From Schizochytrium sp. CCTCC M209059 (lineage: Eukaryota > Sar > Bigyra > Thraustochytrida > Thraustochytriidae), in NCBI GenBank assembly GCA_000818945.1, contig KN805405.1:150926-214925 (forward strand): a stretch of DNA of 64,000 nt, written 5' to 3'. The stretch's first letter is position 1. Every line of letters starts with the position of its first letter. Position numbers and translations under genes: made by a program. Of this stretch, positions 30,394 to 39,464 are shown one piece after another. The notes below the pieces were generated by a model, which was not told where the DNA came from, ran no database searches, and worked only from the letters and a program-made list of their open reading frames with translations.

Positions 30394-33300
30394 ATGGGCA
30401 AGCTTCAGATGAAACGCAGAAAGCGCAAGCGCAAGACCGGCACCGCCAAGGAAGAGCGCGAGGCCTGCGTCGAAGCGGAGCTGGAGAAACTCTGGGGCGA
30501 CGAAAAGGAGGTGGCGCGCCTGGAAAATGCCACGGCCGGCACAATCCTGGGCTTTGTGCTGCCGCAATGGCCGAAACTCGTCTCGGAAAAGTCCCTCGAG
30601 CCCGTGCCCCTGTGCGAGGACGCCAACGACAGCGAGGCGGACGTGGAGGCGCTATGGAAGTACTTTGAGGAACGACTCACCGCCCAGGAACAGGAAGAAG
30701 CGCTCGTCGTGCGGGACCTTGACCAGGTGCGTCTTGTGAGGTGCGTGGTTCGTGCAGTGCGACGTGCCAAGCTCGGTTTACAAGACGGTCTCTTTCTCGC
30801 CGTGCAAACTCCAGGTCGGGACGCAGTGAGTTGTACGTCGTGCGTGCACTCGTGGGACAGCCTTCGGTGCGCTGGTGCTGTCTTTGAGCGCCCAGGAAAG
30901 GATGAAATGGAGGCTGGCCGAAAGCTCCTTGATTGCATTTTGATGCTGGACGCCACAGGGACGGGTCCACGCTCCGTTCTAGCGCTTCGATCGAGTCTCG
31001 CGCATGATGCACGGTCAATACTGGAAGCAGCACGGTCAACACTTCCGGGCCGCGGTGGCCTCGTGCGTACAGCCCTTCGCACGGGCGACCGCGAAGATCT
31101 CCGCACCATGACGGATCCTAAACGCTCTCCCGCGCGTACCTATGACAAAGTAGCGAGCACACTCCTCTCAGGATCACTTCCCAGTCTCTTTGCGACTCTT
31201 CTTATGCAGAGCGTCTTTTCCTATGTCTCGAGCCATAAACGCACGGGCGATGGACCTGGGCCACAAGTGGAGATGCATGTGAATTCGCTTGCATTTTTGG
31301 GTGACACGTTGGAAGGTGCAGCGCAGTCCGAGGTGCCTGGCGCCGAGGAGGTCCGTTCCAGTCTTAAACAGCTTGCGCAAATGCCGCGCGATGAGGCACT
31401 GTTACTTCTTTTCACATGTCCAGTGTCGCAATGGGGTTCTCGCGCTGACGCAACGATGCGTCTTTGTGCTGCAGTGTTGCAAGACTATCACGCCAAAAGC
31501 GTGGCAGACAAGCTTGTGAGTGGCGAGAACCACGCAAATGTCGTCGCCTCGGAGAAAGGTAACGAAGATTCGGGCAGCGAGAGTCTCGGTGACGGCAACC
31601 TCGTCGACAGGAATTGTCCGGAACTTGGAAAGTTGCCCATCGAAGAGAAAGCCGATCAAGAGAGCGAGGCCTCTTCTGTGACGTCCAGCGAGACCAAGGA
31701 TGACGAAGCTGCCGATGAGGATGGCGACACTGTACAAGACGAAGACAAGGCGAGCGTTGAGTCTCCCGAGGAACATGCGGATTCGCAACATAGCAAGACT
31801 GCAGAATTCCCAAGGTTATCCGAATCAGATGACTCGGGGCGAAGTGGGTCCGATGCAGTATCAGAGTCTAGCCTCGAACCTGCAAGTGTGTGTGGCCCGC
31901 TCAATGAGGCCAACCTTGAGGCCATGGCATCACTTGCCCGCGAATCTTCGGCTGAAGCCGGAAGCGGGGAATGGAAAAAGGTAGAGACCGTTTCCAGGCG
32001 TGCTCGCAGGAATTCCAGTCGTCAACGACACTCTGCCCGACAAGCTCGAAGCCTCTCGCCATCTCGTTTCGCAGGCCCACAAAGTTCGGCGTTTCGGGAT
32101 CAATCTTCTTTTACTGATGGAACCGATACAGCACGTCGCGTGGACTCATCTGAAACCAAGACTGTCCGTTCTACTATTCCAGTAGCAGCAGCGGCAGCAG
32201 ACTACAATGTACATAGACGCCGTGGAGAGAGCGGTGAGACGATCTCGTTATCGTCAAGAAACTCAAGTTCGACCATGATTGCCGAGGACAGCAGCAGCAC
32301 GCCCCCGAGCTGGCCCGCGCCGAGTAAATTAGCAAGCGCTGCGGCGCGAGCTGGTCGCGAAGGCGACAAATTATCGTCAACAGTGTTGAAAAACCAAGGA
32401 TCGAGCGGTGCAGAGAACACAGCACACTATGAGGCGGTGCCGGGTATCGCTCTCACGCGCGATAGCGCCGGGCATCAACCCGGTGATACAGAGAACACGG
32501 AGACGAATGCCAAGAAGACCTTTACGAGAATAATCGGTACTGAGCAAGTTGTTCGCGCAGAACCATCGGCCGCAGAAGCTGCAGTTTCAGCACCTGCCGT
32601 CTCGTCCGAGACCAAGGTGGTTCCAAAGCCCCTGGCGGAAAGTCTCTCAAGTACCCCAACGCAGCCCCAGAAGCCCCCCGCTGCGCACATTGGCTACTCC
32701 GCTGAAGTGCGCGGAACACCCTTCCATTTCGGAAATGCTATCGGCCCGCCGCTTGTAGTCGAAGGTGTGGAGGCTGCGGTTTTGGATTTGCTCAGTCAAA
32801 ATTTGGATGAGATGTCACAAAGTCTCGACCAGATTGCTCTAACACGGCGACCCTGGCAGCTTGCTGTGGCGGAGCGCATTCGGACTGCGGTGCAAAGTAT
32901 CTTTCCTGGCGCGACAACGCGACTCTTTGGATCTCTCGAGACAGGCCTGGCGGCGCCGTGTTCCGACGTCGACATGGTGGTCCAGCGCTTTGGAGTACCT
33001 GCACGGGTGGCCATGCGGACCCTCGCTGACCATTTGCGCGGCCAAAGCTGGGTGCAGATGATCCAGAGCGTTGAGCACACCTCTGTGCCCGTGATTAAGC
33101 TAGCCACGGCGCAAATCCCCATTTCCTTTGGTAATCAGGGCAGTCTTATCAACGTCGACATTACCTTTGATAGCTATTCCCATACAGGTCTGCGTACCTG
33201 CGCGCTCGTGCGACGCCTCATGACGAACTATCCGCCTCTCAAGCCTTTGACACTGGTTATTAAGCAGTTTCTTGTCGTCAAGGGCCTCAACGATCCCTTT

Positions 33301-33999
33301 GTAGGTGGCCTTTCGTCGTACGGCCTCGTGCTTATGGTGACAGCCATCCTGCAACGCTGGTTTCCGTCGGGAATGCACGGTCTGCCGTGCCCTTCCAATC
33401 TTCTCGGGGCTGTGCTCATGACGTTTCTGCGAGAGTACGCCAATCCTGCTTTTATCGAGCGAGGCGTCTGGGTGCACATGGATCCTGCCCCGACGCCGGA
33501 CATGCTTGCCATGATGCACATGAAAAGCCAGCACCTTATTGAAGTGGCCAAGGCTACATCTCCCGCGCCGCTGTATATATTGGACCCTTCCTCGGACGTA
33601 AATTCGATCTTCAACGTGGGCCGCACATGCTTTGGCATTCACCAAGTCGTGCAGGCCTTTGCTGAGGCTTTGGAGGCGATTGAACTTACCCCAATGCACG
33701 CCAACAGCGCACTGTCTCCCAACGACTGGAGTGTGCTGGGATCCATGTTCACCTCTGGCCATCATCGGCACGTTGTAAATCTGGTCGTTCAAGTGTGGTG
33801 TCCGCGAGAGAATCCCGTTGCGGAGCGAAAGTTTGATCTTCGCGAATGGGCCATGACGGCGAAGTCGGTGCTTGAGACGGTCGAACAAAAAGGTGGCTCC
33901 TGTGCGTGGTGTCACCAAAGGCCGCATGCACCTACGTGCTCGCTCAAAGGGCTCTTGGTGAATTTTCCTCATATGGAACTGAGCGAGCACACGGGGTAA
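30394..33999 (+). CDS. TRF4-type non-canonical poly(A) polymerase
   Basis: 1201 residues. The start MGKLQMKRRKRKRK uses the ATG at 30394 (context GCCATGG); a longer reading starts only at GTG. The first 400 residues are mostly helical and not recognised. About 400-780 is Ser/Glu/Ala-rich and probably disordered. The C-terminal third is a DNA polymerase beta-like nucleotidyltransferase: LFGSLETGLAAPCSDVDMVV (about 844-863, GS plus the DxD metal ligands), LINVDITF (third Asp, about 920) and a PAP-associated domain with DPFVGGLSSYGLVLMV and LLGAVLMTFLREYANP (about 1000). This matches PAPD5/7-TRF4/5 enzymes that oligoadenylate nuclear RNAs for exosome decay or processing. A Cys/His cluster near the end (CAWCHQRPHAPTC, about 1169) may bind zinc. 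All three catalytic Asp are present. Convergent with TAF10. Confidence 0.9.
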   Translation: MGKLQMKRRKRKRKTGTAKEEREACVEAELEKLWGDEKEVARLENATAGTILGFVLPQWPKLVSEKSLEPVPLCEDANDSEADVEALWKYFEERLTAQEQEEALVVRDLDQVRLVRCVVRAVRRAKLGLQDGLFLAVQTPGRDAVSCTSCVHSWDSLRCAGAVFERPGKDEMEAGRKLLDCILMLDATGTGPRSVLALRSSLAHDARSILEAARSTLPGRGGLVRTALRTGDREDLRTMTDPKRSPARTYDKVASTLLSGSLPSLFATLLMQSVFSYVSSHKRTGDGPGPQVEMHVNSLAFLGDTLEGAAQSEVPGAEEVRSSLKQLAQMPRDEALLLLFTCPVSQWGSRADATMRLCAAVLQDYHAKSVADKLVSGENHANVVASEKGNEDSGSESLGDGNLVDRNCPELGKLPIEEKADQESEASSVTSSETKDDEAADEDGDTVQDEDKASVESPEEHADSQHSKTAEFPRLSESDDSGRSGSDAVSESSLEPASVCGPLNEANLEAMASLARESSAEAGSGEWKKVETVSRRARRNSSRQRHSARQARSLSPSRFAGPQSSAFRDQSSFTDGTDTARRVDSSETKTVRSTIPVAAAAADYNVHRRRGESGETISLSSRNSSSTMIAEDSSSTPPSWPAPSKLASAAARAGREGDKLSSTVLKNQGSSGAENTAHYEAVPGIALTRDSAGHQPGDTENTETNAKKTFTRIIGTEQVVRAEPSAAEAAVSAPAVSSETKVVPKPLAESLSSTPTQPQKPPAAHIGYSAEVRGTPFHFGNAIGPPLVVEGVEAAVLDLLSQNLDEMSQSLDQIALTRRPWQLAVAERIRTAVQSIFPGATTRLFGSLETGLAAPCSDVDMVVQRFGVPARVAMRTLADHLRGQSWVQMIQSVEHTSVPVIKLATAQIPISFGNQGSLINVDITFDSYSHTGLRTCALVRRLMTNYPPLKPLTLVIKQFLVVKGLNDPFVGGLSSYGLVLMVTAILQRWFPSGMHGLPCPSNLLGAVLMTFLREYANPAFIERGVWVHMDPAPTPDMLAMMHMKSQHLIEVAKATSPAPLYILDPSSDVNSIFNVGRTCFGIHQVVQAFAEALEAIELTPMHANSALSPNDWSVLGSMFTSGHHRHVVNLVVQVWCPRENPVAERKFDLREWAMTAKSVLETVEQKGGSCAWCHQRPHAPTCSLKGLLVNFPHMELSEHTG

Positions 34000-34379
34000 A
34001 AAAAGAGGCAAAAGAGAGCTGCGTGGGGCATCATCATGATCATAAACATACAAAGAAGAAAAAGTGCCATTGGCGATCACAATGGGATCGCGGGGCTCTA
34101 TTTTATTACTCCAGGGTTCGAGGAGTGTAACTCAAAGACTGCATATGCGGACGCAAGAGGTGGACATGTCGCGCCCATCAAGATATCGTCAGCAACGTGC
34201 ATTATTTCTTTCTTTCTTTCAGAAAGAAAGAAAACGGAATGTTAAAATGAACAAAGATAAGATAAACATACACACATTTCGCGTTGCATTCGTTGGTTGT
34301 GAGATATTTGCTGCGCAAAAGTCATGATAACATGGGCAAGTTCATCTCTCGCTACTCTCCTTTTTTACTAATTTGCAAG
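34000..34379. other. Convergent 3' intergenic region with hairpin
   Basis: 380 bp, AT-richer than its neighbours, between the nucleotidyltransferase and TAF10 stops. It contains a 13-bp-stem hairpin (34205-34233) and a weaker 6-bp inverted repeat (34067-34085, CCATTG...CAATGG). No gene is seen. Confidence 0.5.
34205..34233. repeat. Perfect inverted repeat, 13-bp arms, 3-nt loop
   Basis: TTTCTTTCTTTCT (34205-34217), loop TTC, then AGAAAGAAAGAAA (34221-34233). It is a TTTC microsatellite facing its own complement, between two convergent genes. Confidence 0.93.
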
Positions 34380-34944
34380 CTAGCCGTCAGGTCCAATAAA
34401 GTACGGAGGCGGGTCGCTGTTGACGCCGATCTTGAGCAAGCTCCCTTCGAGGTCGCGCGAGGTGAGCTTGGGTTTCTTTTCGCCGTCGTCGTTGGTTTGG
34501 GATGCCTTGCGCTTCAGGTCGCTTCCCTCACGGCCAAACCAGCGAGCAGACGTCTCTGTGGCAATGTCGCACGCCAGTTTTTGCGCAGCGAGCCCGACAA
34601 TGGCCACCAAGTCCTCATCCTTCATAATGCATCCCGATCTTTTCAGGTAATAGTCCACGACGGCCGCAGGAATCTGTGGCGTGGGCAAACGAGCACGTCA
34701 ATGTGAGACAGAAAACGTTAGTTCGCGTTGCGAGGCCAAGGCGCCGTACAGCGCTACGCAGCGTCGTCGCCGCAGCGCGGACACGTTGGGCTTTCTTGGC
34801 AAGGCGTCGAGGCTGCTCGCTCGCTCCGTCTCCGCGCAAACGCGCGAACAAAGTACTTACCAGGGGTTCATACGTGCGCGCGGCCTCGAGCAAGTCTTGC
34901 GGCTTGCTCCCGCCCTTGGCGAGCGTCCCATCGGAGCTCGCCAT
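34380..34944 (-). CDS. TAF10: TAF10, TFIID/SAGA histone-fold subunit (two exons)
   Basis: Spliced: exon 1 is 34944-34861 (28 codons, MASSDGTLAK...ARTYEPL), the intron is 34860-34674 (187 bp), and exon 2 is 34673-34380. The donor reads CTG|GTAAGT and the acceptor CCACAG|ATT; phase 0. The product has 125 residues. Across the junction it reads TYEPL-IPAAVVDYYLKRSG, matching the family pattern DYTPTIPDAVTGYYLNRAG. It continues with the histone-fold helix VAIVGLAAQKLACDIATE, a Lys-rich linker, and LTSRDLEGSLLKIGVN before a PYF ending. TAF10 is a shared subunit of TFIID and SAGA that pairs with TAF3/TAF8/SPT7-type partners. The start ATG context is GCCATGG in the reverse sense (CCATGGCG). This is the only intron I can show directly in the window. 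Convergent with the nucleotidyltransferase. Confidence 0.93.
34674..34860 (-). other. Spliceosomal intron in TAF10
   Basis: 187 bp, GC-rich, with consensus donor GTAAGT and acceptor CAG. Removing it restores an uninterrupted TAF10 histone-fold domain in phase 0. Confidence 0.92.
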
Positions 34945-35217
34945 GGCGCCTAGGCTCGAGGTTTTGTTTTTGTTGGCGCGGCGACGGCGGCGGCGTCGCG
35001 CGGCAAAAAAATAAATAAATGAAAAAATTAAAATAAAATTAAAGGAAAAGGAAAATGCAATGCAATGCAAAGCAAAGGAAAGGAAAGCAAAGGAAAAGCA
35101 AAGGAGAACTTCGTTCACGTGAGGCTTGTCACCTTCCTCTGCGTCGTCAGACTGATCATATGACTCCTTTCTCGTTCGTCATCAAAACTTCTTCGTCACC
35201 ATCATATGGGGGGGGGG
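34945..35217. other. TAF10 5' flank up to assembly gap
   Basis: 273 bp containing a GGC-rich stretch, an A/T-rich stretch with AAATAAATAAAT-like sequence (about 35010-35045), GCAAAGGAAA repeats and a G-run that runs into the gap. It probably holds the divergent promoter of TAF10 and the truncated gene. Confidence 0.5.
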
Positions 35218-35467
35218 NNNNNNNNNNNNNNNNNNNNNNNNNNNNNNNNNNNNNNNNNNNNNNNNNNNNNNNNNNNNNNNNNNNNNNNNNNNNNNNNNNN
35301 NNNNNNNNNNNNNNNNNNNNNNNNNNNNNNNNNNNNNNNNNNNNNNNNNNNNNNNNNNNNNNNNNNNNNNNNNNNNNNNNNNNNNNNNNNNNNNNNNNNN
35401 NNNNNNNNNNNNNNNNNNNNNNNNNNNNNNNNNNNNNNNNNNNNNNNNNNNNNNNNNNNNNNNNNNN
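35218..35467. other. Assembly gap (250 N)
   Basis: A run of N, entered from a run of ten G. It removes the 5' end of the next gene. Confidence 0.99.
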
Positions 35468-37705
35468 TCGCGAGACAAGGCCGCCGCGCGCGCCGCGGCC
35501 ACGCGCGAGCGGTCCAAGGGCGTGCTCGCGGAGATCGAGGCCGCCCTGAGGCGCGTGCGCCCCGTGCTCCCTGCGCAAAAGACGCCCGGCGCAGAGAATG
35601 CGCGCGGGAACACGAACCGCGCGGCGACCACCGAGGCCGGCATGGCGCTCAACGAGGCTATCCTTGCTTACAAGCAGCATGTGGACGGCATGTTACCTGG
35701 ATGGCAGGTGGAAATGGAGCAGGATGCCTATCGTCGACTGCGCAAGCTACAGCGCGCAGAACTTGCGCTGAAGAAGCGGCGCGGGGCCGCTGCAGCAGCG
35801 TTCGAAAAGGAAAAGGCCCTCCGCGCTCTCCTCGCCGACAAGGAGCACGACGTCGACTTGCTTCGAATGCAGGAGCAAGAAGAGCACGGCAAGCGAAATC
35901 GAGAACGCGCTCGGCTCGAGCAAGAGGCACGGGCACGGGCTCTCGAGCGGTACGCCGCAGCCGCTGCGAGACCAAGTCCCGCCGACGGTGATGGGGAGGA
36001 GGAGCCACCACAAACGCCCCAGCCCTCGCCCATGGCACGGCGCTCAACGCCAGTACCCAACCTTGTCACGCCGCTTCAACCCACTGCAACGAGACGTAGA
36101 TTGCGTGCGCAGTTTCCAGACCTTGCCGATGACGAGGCGAACCAAGACAAGCGCGAGAGACCTCTTAATGAAGCCGTTATCGCGGCGACGCCACAGCGCA
36201 AGTCGCCTCGACAAATGGCTTCACCGCCGCCCACTCACCCCTATGATGCCACTCGTTTGAGACCAAGTCGCGACGGTGCGCAAAGCCCTCCTTTTGAGCT
36301 TTCCTATGAATGGCAAAGTGTGCCTCTTGGGAAAACCTTGCCAATCCAGGCAGAACAACGATTAAACACTGCCAAGGGTTTGGGCCGCATGGCTCGCATT
36401 CCCCGCACATGGAACCTTGAGGTCCTGCTTGCTGAGAATGGCCGACGCTTTGAGGTGCGTGTGCAGCAAAACGACGAGATCGAACTTGTTTCTCGAGAAG
36501 TGTCCACGCTCGCGTTCGGGGAAACCTCGCCGCTGACACTATCATGCAACGGCAGCGAACTCGACCCACGGCTTTCTGTCGGCGCCTACGGCTCTATGCT
36601 ATTCACAGGTCAAGTGTTTGCGCGACGTGGGGCACCAAAACGGCTTAATGAGACAACGCAAGCTTCTCATCGCGCCCCGGATGCACAAGAAGGGGGGGAA
36701 GTGCGTCGCACCCCGGCGAGCGTTCAGCGATGGGACGCCATTGCGCAGGACCTTTCGGCACTCTTGAGCGCGCTGCGCAATCCTAGTGCATCTGCTGATC
36801 TACGCGCATCAAAAGTCGGATTGCTCGAGCCCGAGGACGATATTTCTCCAGCAGATACGAAGCGTCTCAAGAGCGAAATCCGTGCACTAGGTCGCGCTGC
36901 GCTCGACGCCGAGAGCGTAAGCGTCGACCTTATGCTTCAGACTCTGTTCTCGCTTCTCTCCGTTGACGCAGTTGGTCTGCTCTCCCTTTCTTTGCTGGGC
37001 AGTGGTAGTATGACGACTGACCTGGACCGCGTGAGTGACGCGTTGTACAAGTTTCATCTTTCTTGCAAAGACGGTCGGGAGCGCGTTTGGACCATGCTAG
37101 TGGACTATTGGCAATGGGTTATTCGAGAACGTCTTGTCTCGCGCGAGGACTTGGCAACGGTTTTTGTTCAGGTTCTGGTTCCCCCTGGCGAGCGCGTCGA
37201 CGGTATTTGCGCTGCAAATATTCGATGGATTGTGCGTGAGTTCTCTTCGCAAAATGCGCCGGGCGCCTCGCCAGGTCGAGACGAAAAGGACAGTGCCTTA
37301 CGCGAGACAGGTCCAACTGAGCGGCAATTTTCGTTCGATGAACTGCTTGGAGGGTCGCCAAAGCCATCTTCACGTGAGCAACAGTCGGGCCTTGACGTCG
37401 ACGACGTTCACAGCGAGAGCACAAGTGAGCTTGACGCCAGTCTTTTGGCAACAGATCAGGCACAGGCAAACGCGCCACGAGCACCGCGTCTGCATTTGGC
37501 ACTTCGTGAGTTCGATCAGGATGAAGATGACGAAGGTGAAAATGAAGGCGACGATGATGAGGAGGATAGGAGTGAAAATGGACGGCACGAGTTGACAGCC
37601 CTCGACCAATTCGTGGCTGCCAATAGGCCCTCGCAAACCTCTGAAATTCTTGGCGAGTCCGCTGGTGATCCTGACGTCTTTTCGGACGATGAGTTTGACT
37701 TTTGA
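35468..37705 (+). CDS. Coiled-coil acidic-tailed protein, 5' partial
   Basis: The frame is open from the gap edge, beginning SRDKAAARAAATRERSKGV, and encodes about 745 residues; the true start lies in the gap. The first 180 residues are strongly charged and coiled-coil-like (RRLRKLQRAELALKKR, EHGKRNRERARLEQEARARAL). A Pro/Ser/Arg-rich region follows. A beta-rich segment (about 325-390, WNLEVLLAENGRRFEVRV...VGAYGSMLFTGQVF) and an alpha-helical segment (about 420-590, VSVDLMLQTLFSLLSVDAVGLLSLSLLG) come next. The tail is very acidic and ends DDEFDF, with a FDELL motif upstream; such short motifs occur in trafficking proteins, but that is only a hint. No family is recognised. Convergent with the 7-TM gene. 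Confidence 0.78.
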   Translation, partial: SRDKAAARAAATRERSKGVLAEIEAALRRVRPVLPAQKTPGAENARGNTNRAATTEAGMALNEAILAYKQHVDGMLPGWQVEMEQDAYRRLRKLQRAELALKKRRGAAAAAFEKEKALRALLADKEHDVDLLRMQEQEEHGKRNRERARLEQEARARALERYAAAAARPSPADGDGEEEPPQTPQPSPMARRSTPVPNLVTPLQPTATRRRLRAQFPDLADDEANQDKRERPLNEAVIAATPQRKSPRQMASPPPTHPYDATRLRPSRDGAQSPPFELSYEWQSVPLGKTLPIQAEQRLNTAKGLGRMARIPRTWNLEVLLAENGRRFEVRVQQNDEIELVSREVSTLAFGETSPLTLSCNGSELDPRLSVGAYGSMLFTGQVFARRGAPKRLNETTQASHRAPDAQEGGEVRRTPASVQRWDAIAQDLSALLSALRNPSASADLRASKVGLLEPEDDISPADTKRLKSEIRALGRAALDAESVSVDLMLQTLFSLLSVDAVGLLSLSLLGSGSMTTDLDRVSDALYKFHLSCKDGRERVWTMLVDYWQWVIRERLVSREDLATVFVQVLVPPGERVDGICAANIRWIVREFSSQNAPGASPGRDEKDSALRETGPTERQFSFDELLGGSPKPSSREQQSGLDVDDVHSESTSELDASLLATDQAQANAPRAPRLHLALREFDQDEDDEGENEGDDDEEDRSENGRHELTALDQFVAANRPSQTSEILGESAGDPDVFSDDEFDF

Positions 37706-38027
37706 TTGCTGCCGCGATTACGCTTTTTCTTCTTTCCATGGACAACGTCCATCTATTGTCTTTTATCGACAAACCTTCGTGATAATATTCTTTTTGGGAC
37801 CTCTTGAACACCATCGAAGAGACGACCTTGTTGCATCTTTGGCTTTCTGTTGATTAAAAAAACATTACTGGCGTAGATGTCGTAGACATTTCGTTTTGCT
37901 GCGTTTTGGGCGCGATGATCAATGTTTCTTCAAGAAATCAGGACATGCTTTATTGTAAAAAAAAGAAAGAAAAAAAGAAAGAAGAAGGTAGAACAAGCGG
38001 ATAGTGACTCTTGTGCGGAAAATTCTT
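37706..38027. other. Convergent 3' intergenic region
   Basis: 322 bp, AT-rich. Small inverted repeats are present (ATGGAC-AAC-GTCCAT at 37738-37752; TTTCTT-C-AAGAAA near 37925). An AATAAA for the minus-strand gene is at 37949-37954. No gene is seen. Confidence 0.5.
37949..37954 (-). terminator. Putative poly(A) signal for 7-TM gene
   Basis: TTTATT on the plus strand reads AATAAA on the minus strand, 74 bp downstream of the stop at 38028. Confidence 0.5.
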
Positions 38028-39464
38028 CTAGGGCGTCAGGGTAAACGACAGACTCGACGGCGGCTCAATATTGGACGAAGTGTCCTGCTTGGAAGATGAA
38101 TTGTTCATGCGCGTGCGTTTCGAGGCAGCGTGAGACGCGCGCGATTTCACGGCCTGACCACGACAAATGAGAATGAGAAAGTGCGCATCGAGGATACGTG
38201 TCAAGTAGAGAAAGGTCCAAATGGAAATCCACGCGGGTGGGCCCGTGAGGAAAAAGGGAAGTGCCACGGCAGCAATGGCAAGAACAGAAAGGATCTTGGC
38301 TACAGCCGAGCCTAGGATATAGCGGCTCATTTTCTTCACAAAACGAACCCTTTCTTCTTCCGAATTGGCCGCGGCGTCATGCGAGGTTGCTTGGTGCAGG
38401 ATCTGGCGGAAGCGCGACGCGTGCAAAATGTAAAAGCCCGTAATGAAGATGATGGCCACGAGATATAAAGACACGACGGGAACTTGTGCGTCTGTAGCTT
38501 CAACGGCGTGGCTACCAACGAGAACCATTGCAGTTATATCAACAATGGCGAGTCCGTCGGCGACGGCAAAAAGCATTGTTCGGTGGCGCGTCGCAAATGA
38601 GCCATGCACGGTCGAGTAGAGGCGCAGAGAATGAGAAACCTCGTAGAACAAATACCCTACAACAAAGGAAGCTGCCGTGAAAATTCCCGTCACCATGATC
38701 ACCATGCACGTGCGGATGGATGCTGGAAGGGTGCCTTCCGTCCACAAGCCCTCAATGAGCGTAACGGGTGTGATAATCAGGTAAAAGACCCACAACAAAA
38801 GAAGTGCAATCACTGGAGCCGTGAGAAAGTATGGCGATCCCATGGTCGGATCCCTGGCGATTTGCCAATGGCGAACGAGCAATAAACTCGCATAGCACCA
38901 TTGCAAGACCAAAAGGCCTCCGAGGATGCCTCGTCCCCAGACTTTGAGAAAGGTGCTGTTAAACATGCGCTCAAAGTCAGATTCTTGCACCCTGAGATTG
39001 ACCGTAAGGTTGGCGACGCGATTGTTGATGGCTTCCCATACCACGTCCGGAAATTCGCAGTCGATGATGGCACCGTCAAAGCCAGCGTACCGGTCTTTGG
39101 GCTGAAAGAGATCGTCGGTCCACTCAAGACCGAGCCCAAGGTTTGGCTTGAATCTCCGCAGATCATGTACAACGACGGCAGGTTCCGTCTGGATTACGGT
39201 CAAAAGATCGGTTGTCTCAAAGCAGTCCCAGTTGCGCTCATTCTCGTCCATGTTCACGTAGCTGATATCCGTGACGAGCATCTTGTCGCCCAGGGCAGAT
39301 TCTCCCAAGACGCATACCTCTTCTTCCGTGGGGAAGCCCACAATCTCGAGGCCATCATATTCCCTTTGCTGGACATTGCCCCAGAACTTTGAGGTGAATG
39401 CACAAAAGAATGTCTCGCCCGCGAGACTGGGCGGACCCACAACGGTCGAAAGAGCTCCGGACAT
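38028..39464 (-). CDS. Seven-helix membrane protein, orphan
   Basis: 478 residues. About 175 N-terminal residues without a clear signal peptide contain several Cys and two or three N-x-S/T sites, as in an ectodomain. Seven hydrophobic helices then follow (ILGGLLVLQWCYASLLLV; TAPVIALLLLWVFYLIIT; CMVIMVTGIFTAASFVVGYLFY; MLFAVADGLAIVDITAMVLVG; VVSLYLVAIIFITGFYILH; AKILSVLAIAAVALPFFL; WISIWTFLYLTRILDAHFLIL). The C-tail is short and Ser-rich. The layout recalls a receptor or transporter, and in topology the 650-aa protein at 16466, but I recognise no family. An upstream exon carrying a signal peptide could be missing. Start is the ATG at 39462-39464. Confidence 0.75.
   Translation of the reverse strand: MSGALSTVVGPPSLAGETFFCAFTSKFWGNVQQREYDGLEIVGFPTEEEVCVLGESALGDKMLVTDISYVNMDENERNWDCFETTDLLTVIQTEPAVVVHDLRRFKPNLGLGLEWTDDLFQPKDRYAGFDGAIIDCEFPDVVWEAINNRVANLTVNLRVQESDFERMFNSTFLKVWGRGILGGLLVLQWCYASLLLVRHWQIARDPTMGSPYFLTAPVIALLLLWVFYLIITPVTLIEGLWTEGTLPASIRTCMVIMVTGIFTAASFVVGYLFYEVSHSLRLYSTVHGSFATRHRTMLFAVADGLAIVDITAMVLVGSHAVEATDAQVPVVSLYLVAIIFITGFYILHASRFRQILHQATSHDAAANSEEERVRFVKKMSRYILGSAVAKILSVLAIAAVALPFFLTGPPAWISIWTFLYLTRILDAHFLILICRGQAVKSRASHAASKRTRMNNSSSKQDTSSNIEPPSSLSFTLTP

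Noticed and set aside
34105..34135. tRNA T-arm-like sequence (GGGTTCGAGG)
   Set aside because: The stem and loop lengths do not fit, and no A-box or acceptor stem is found upstream.
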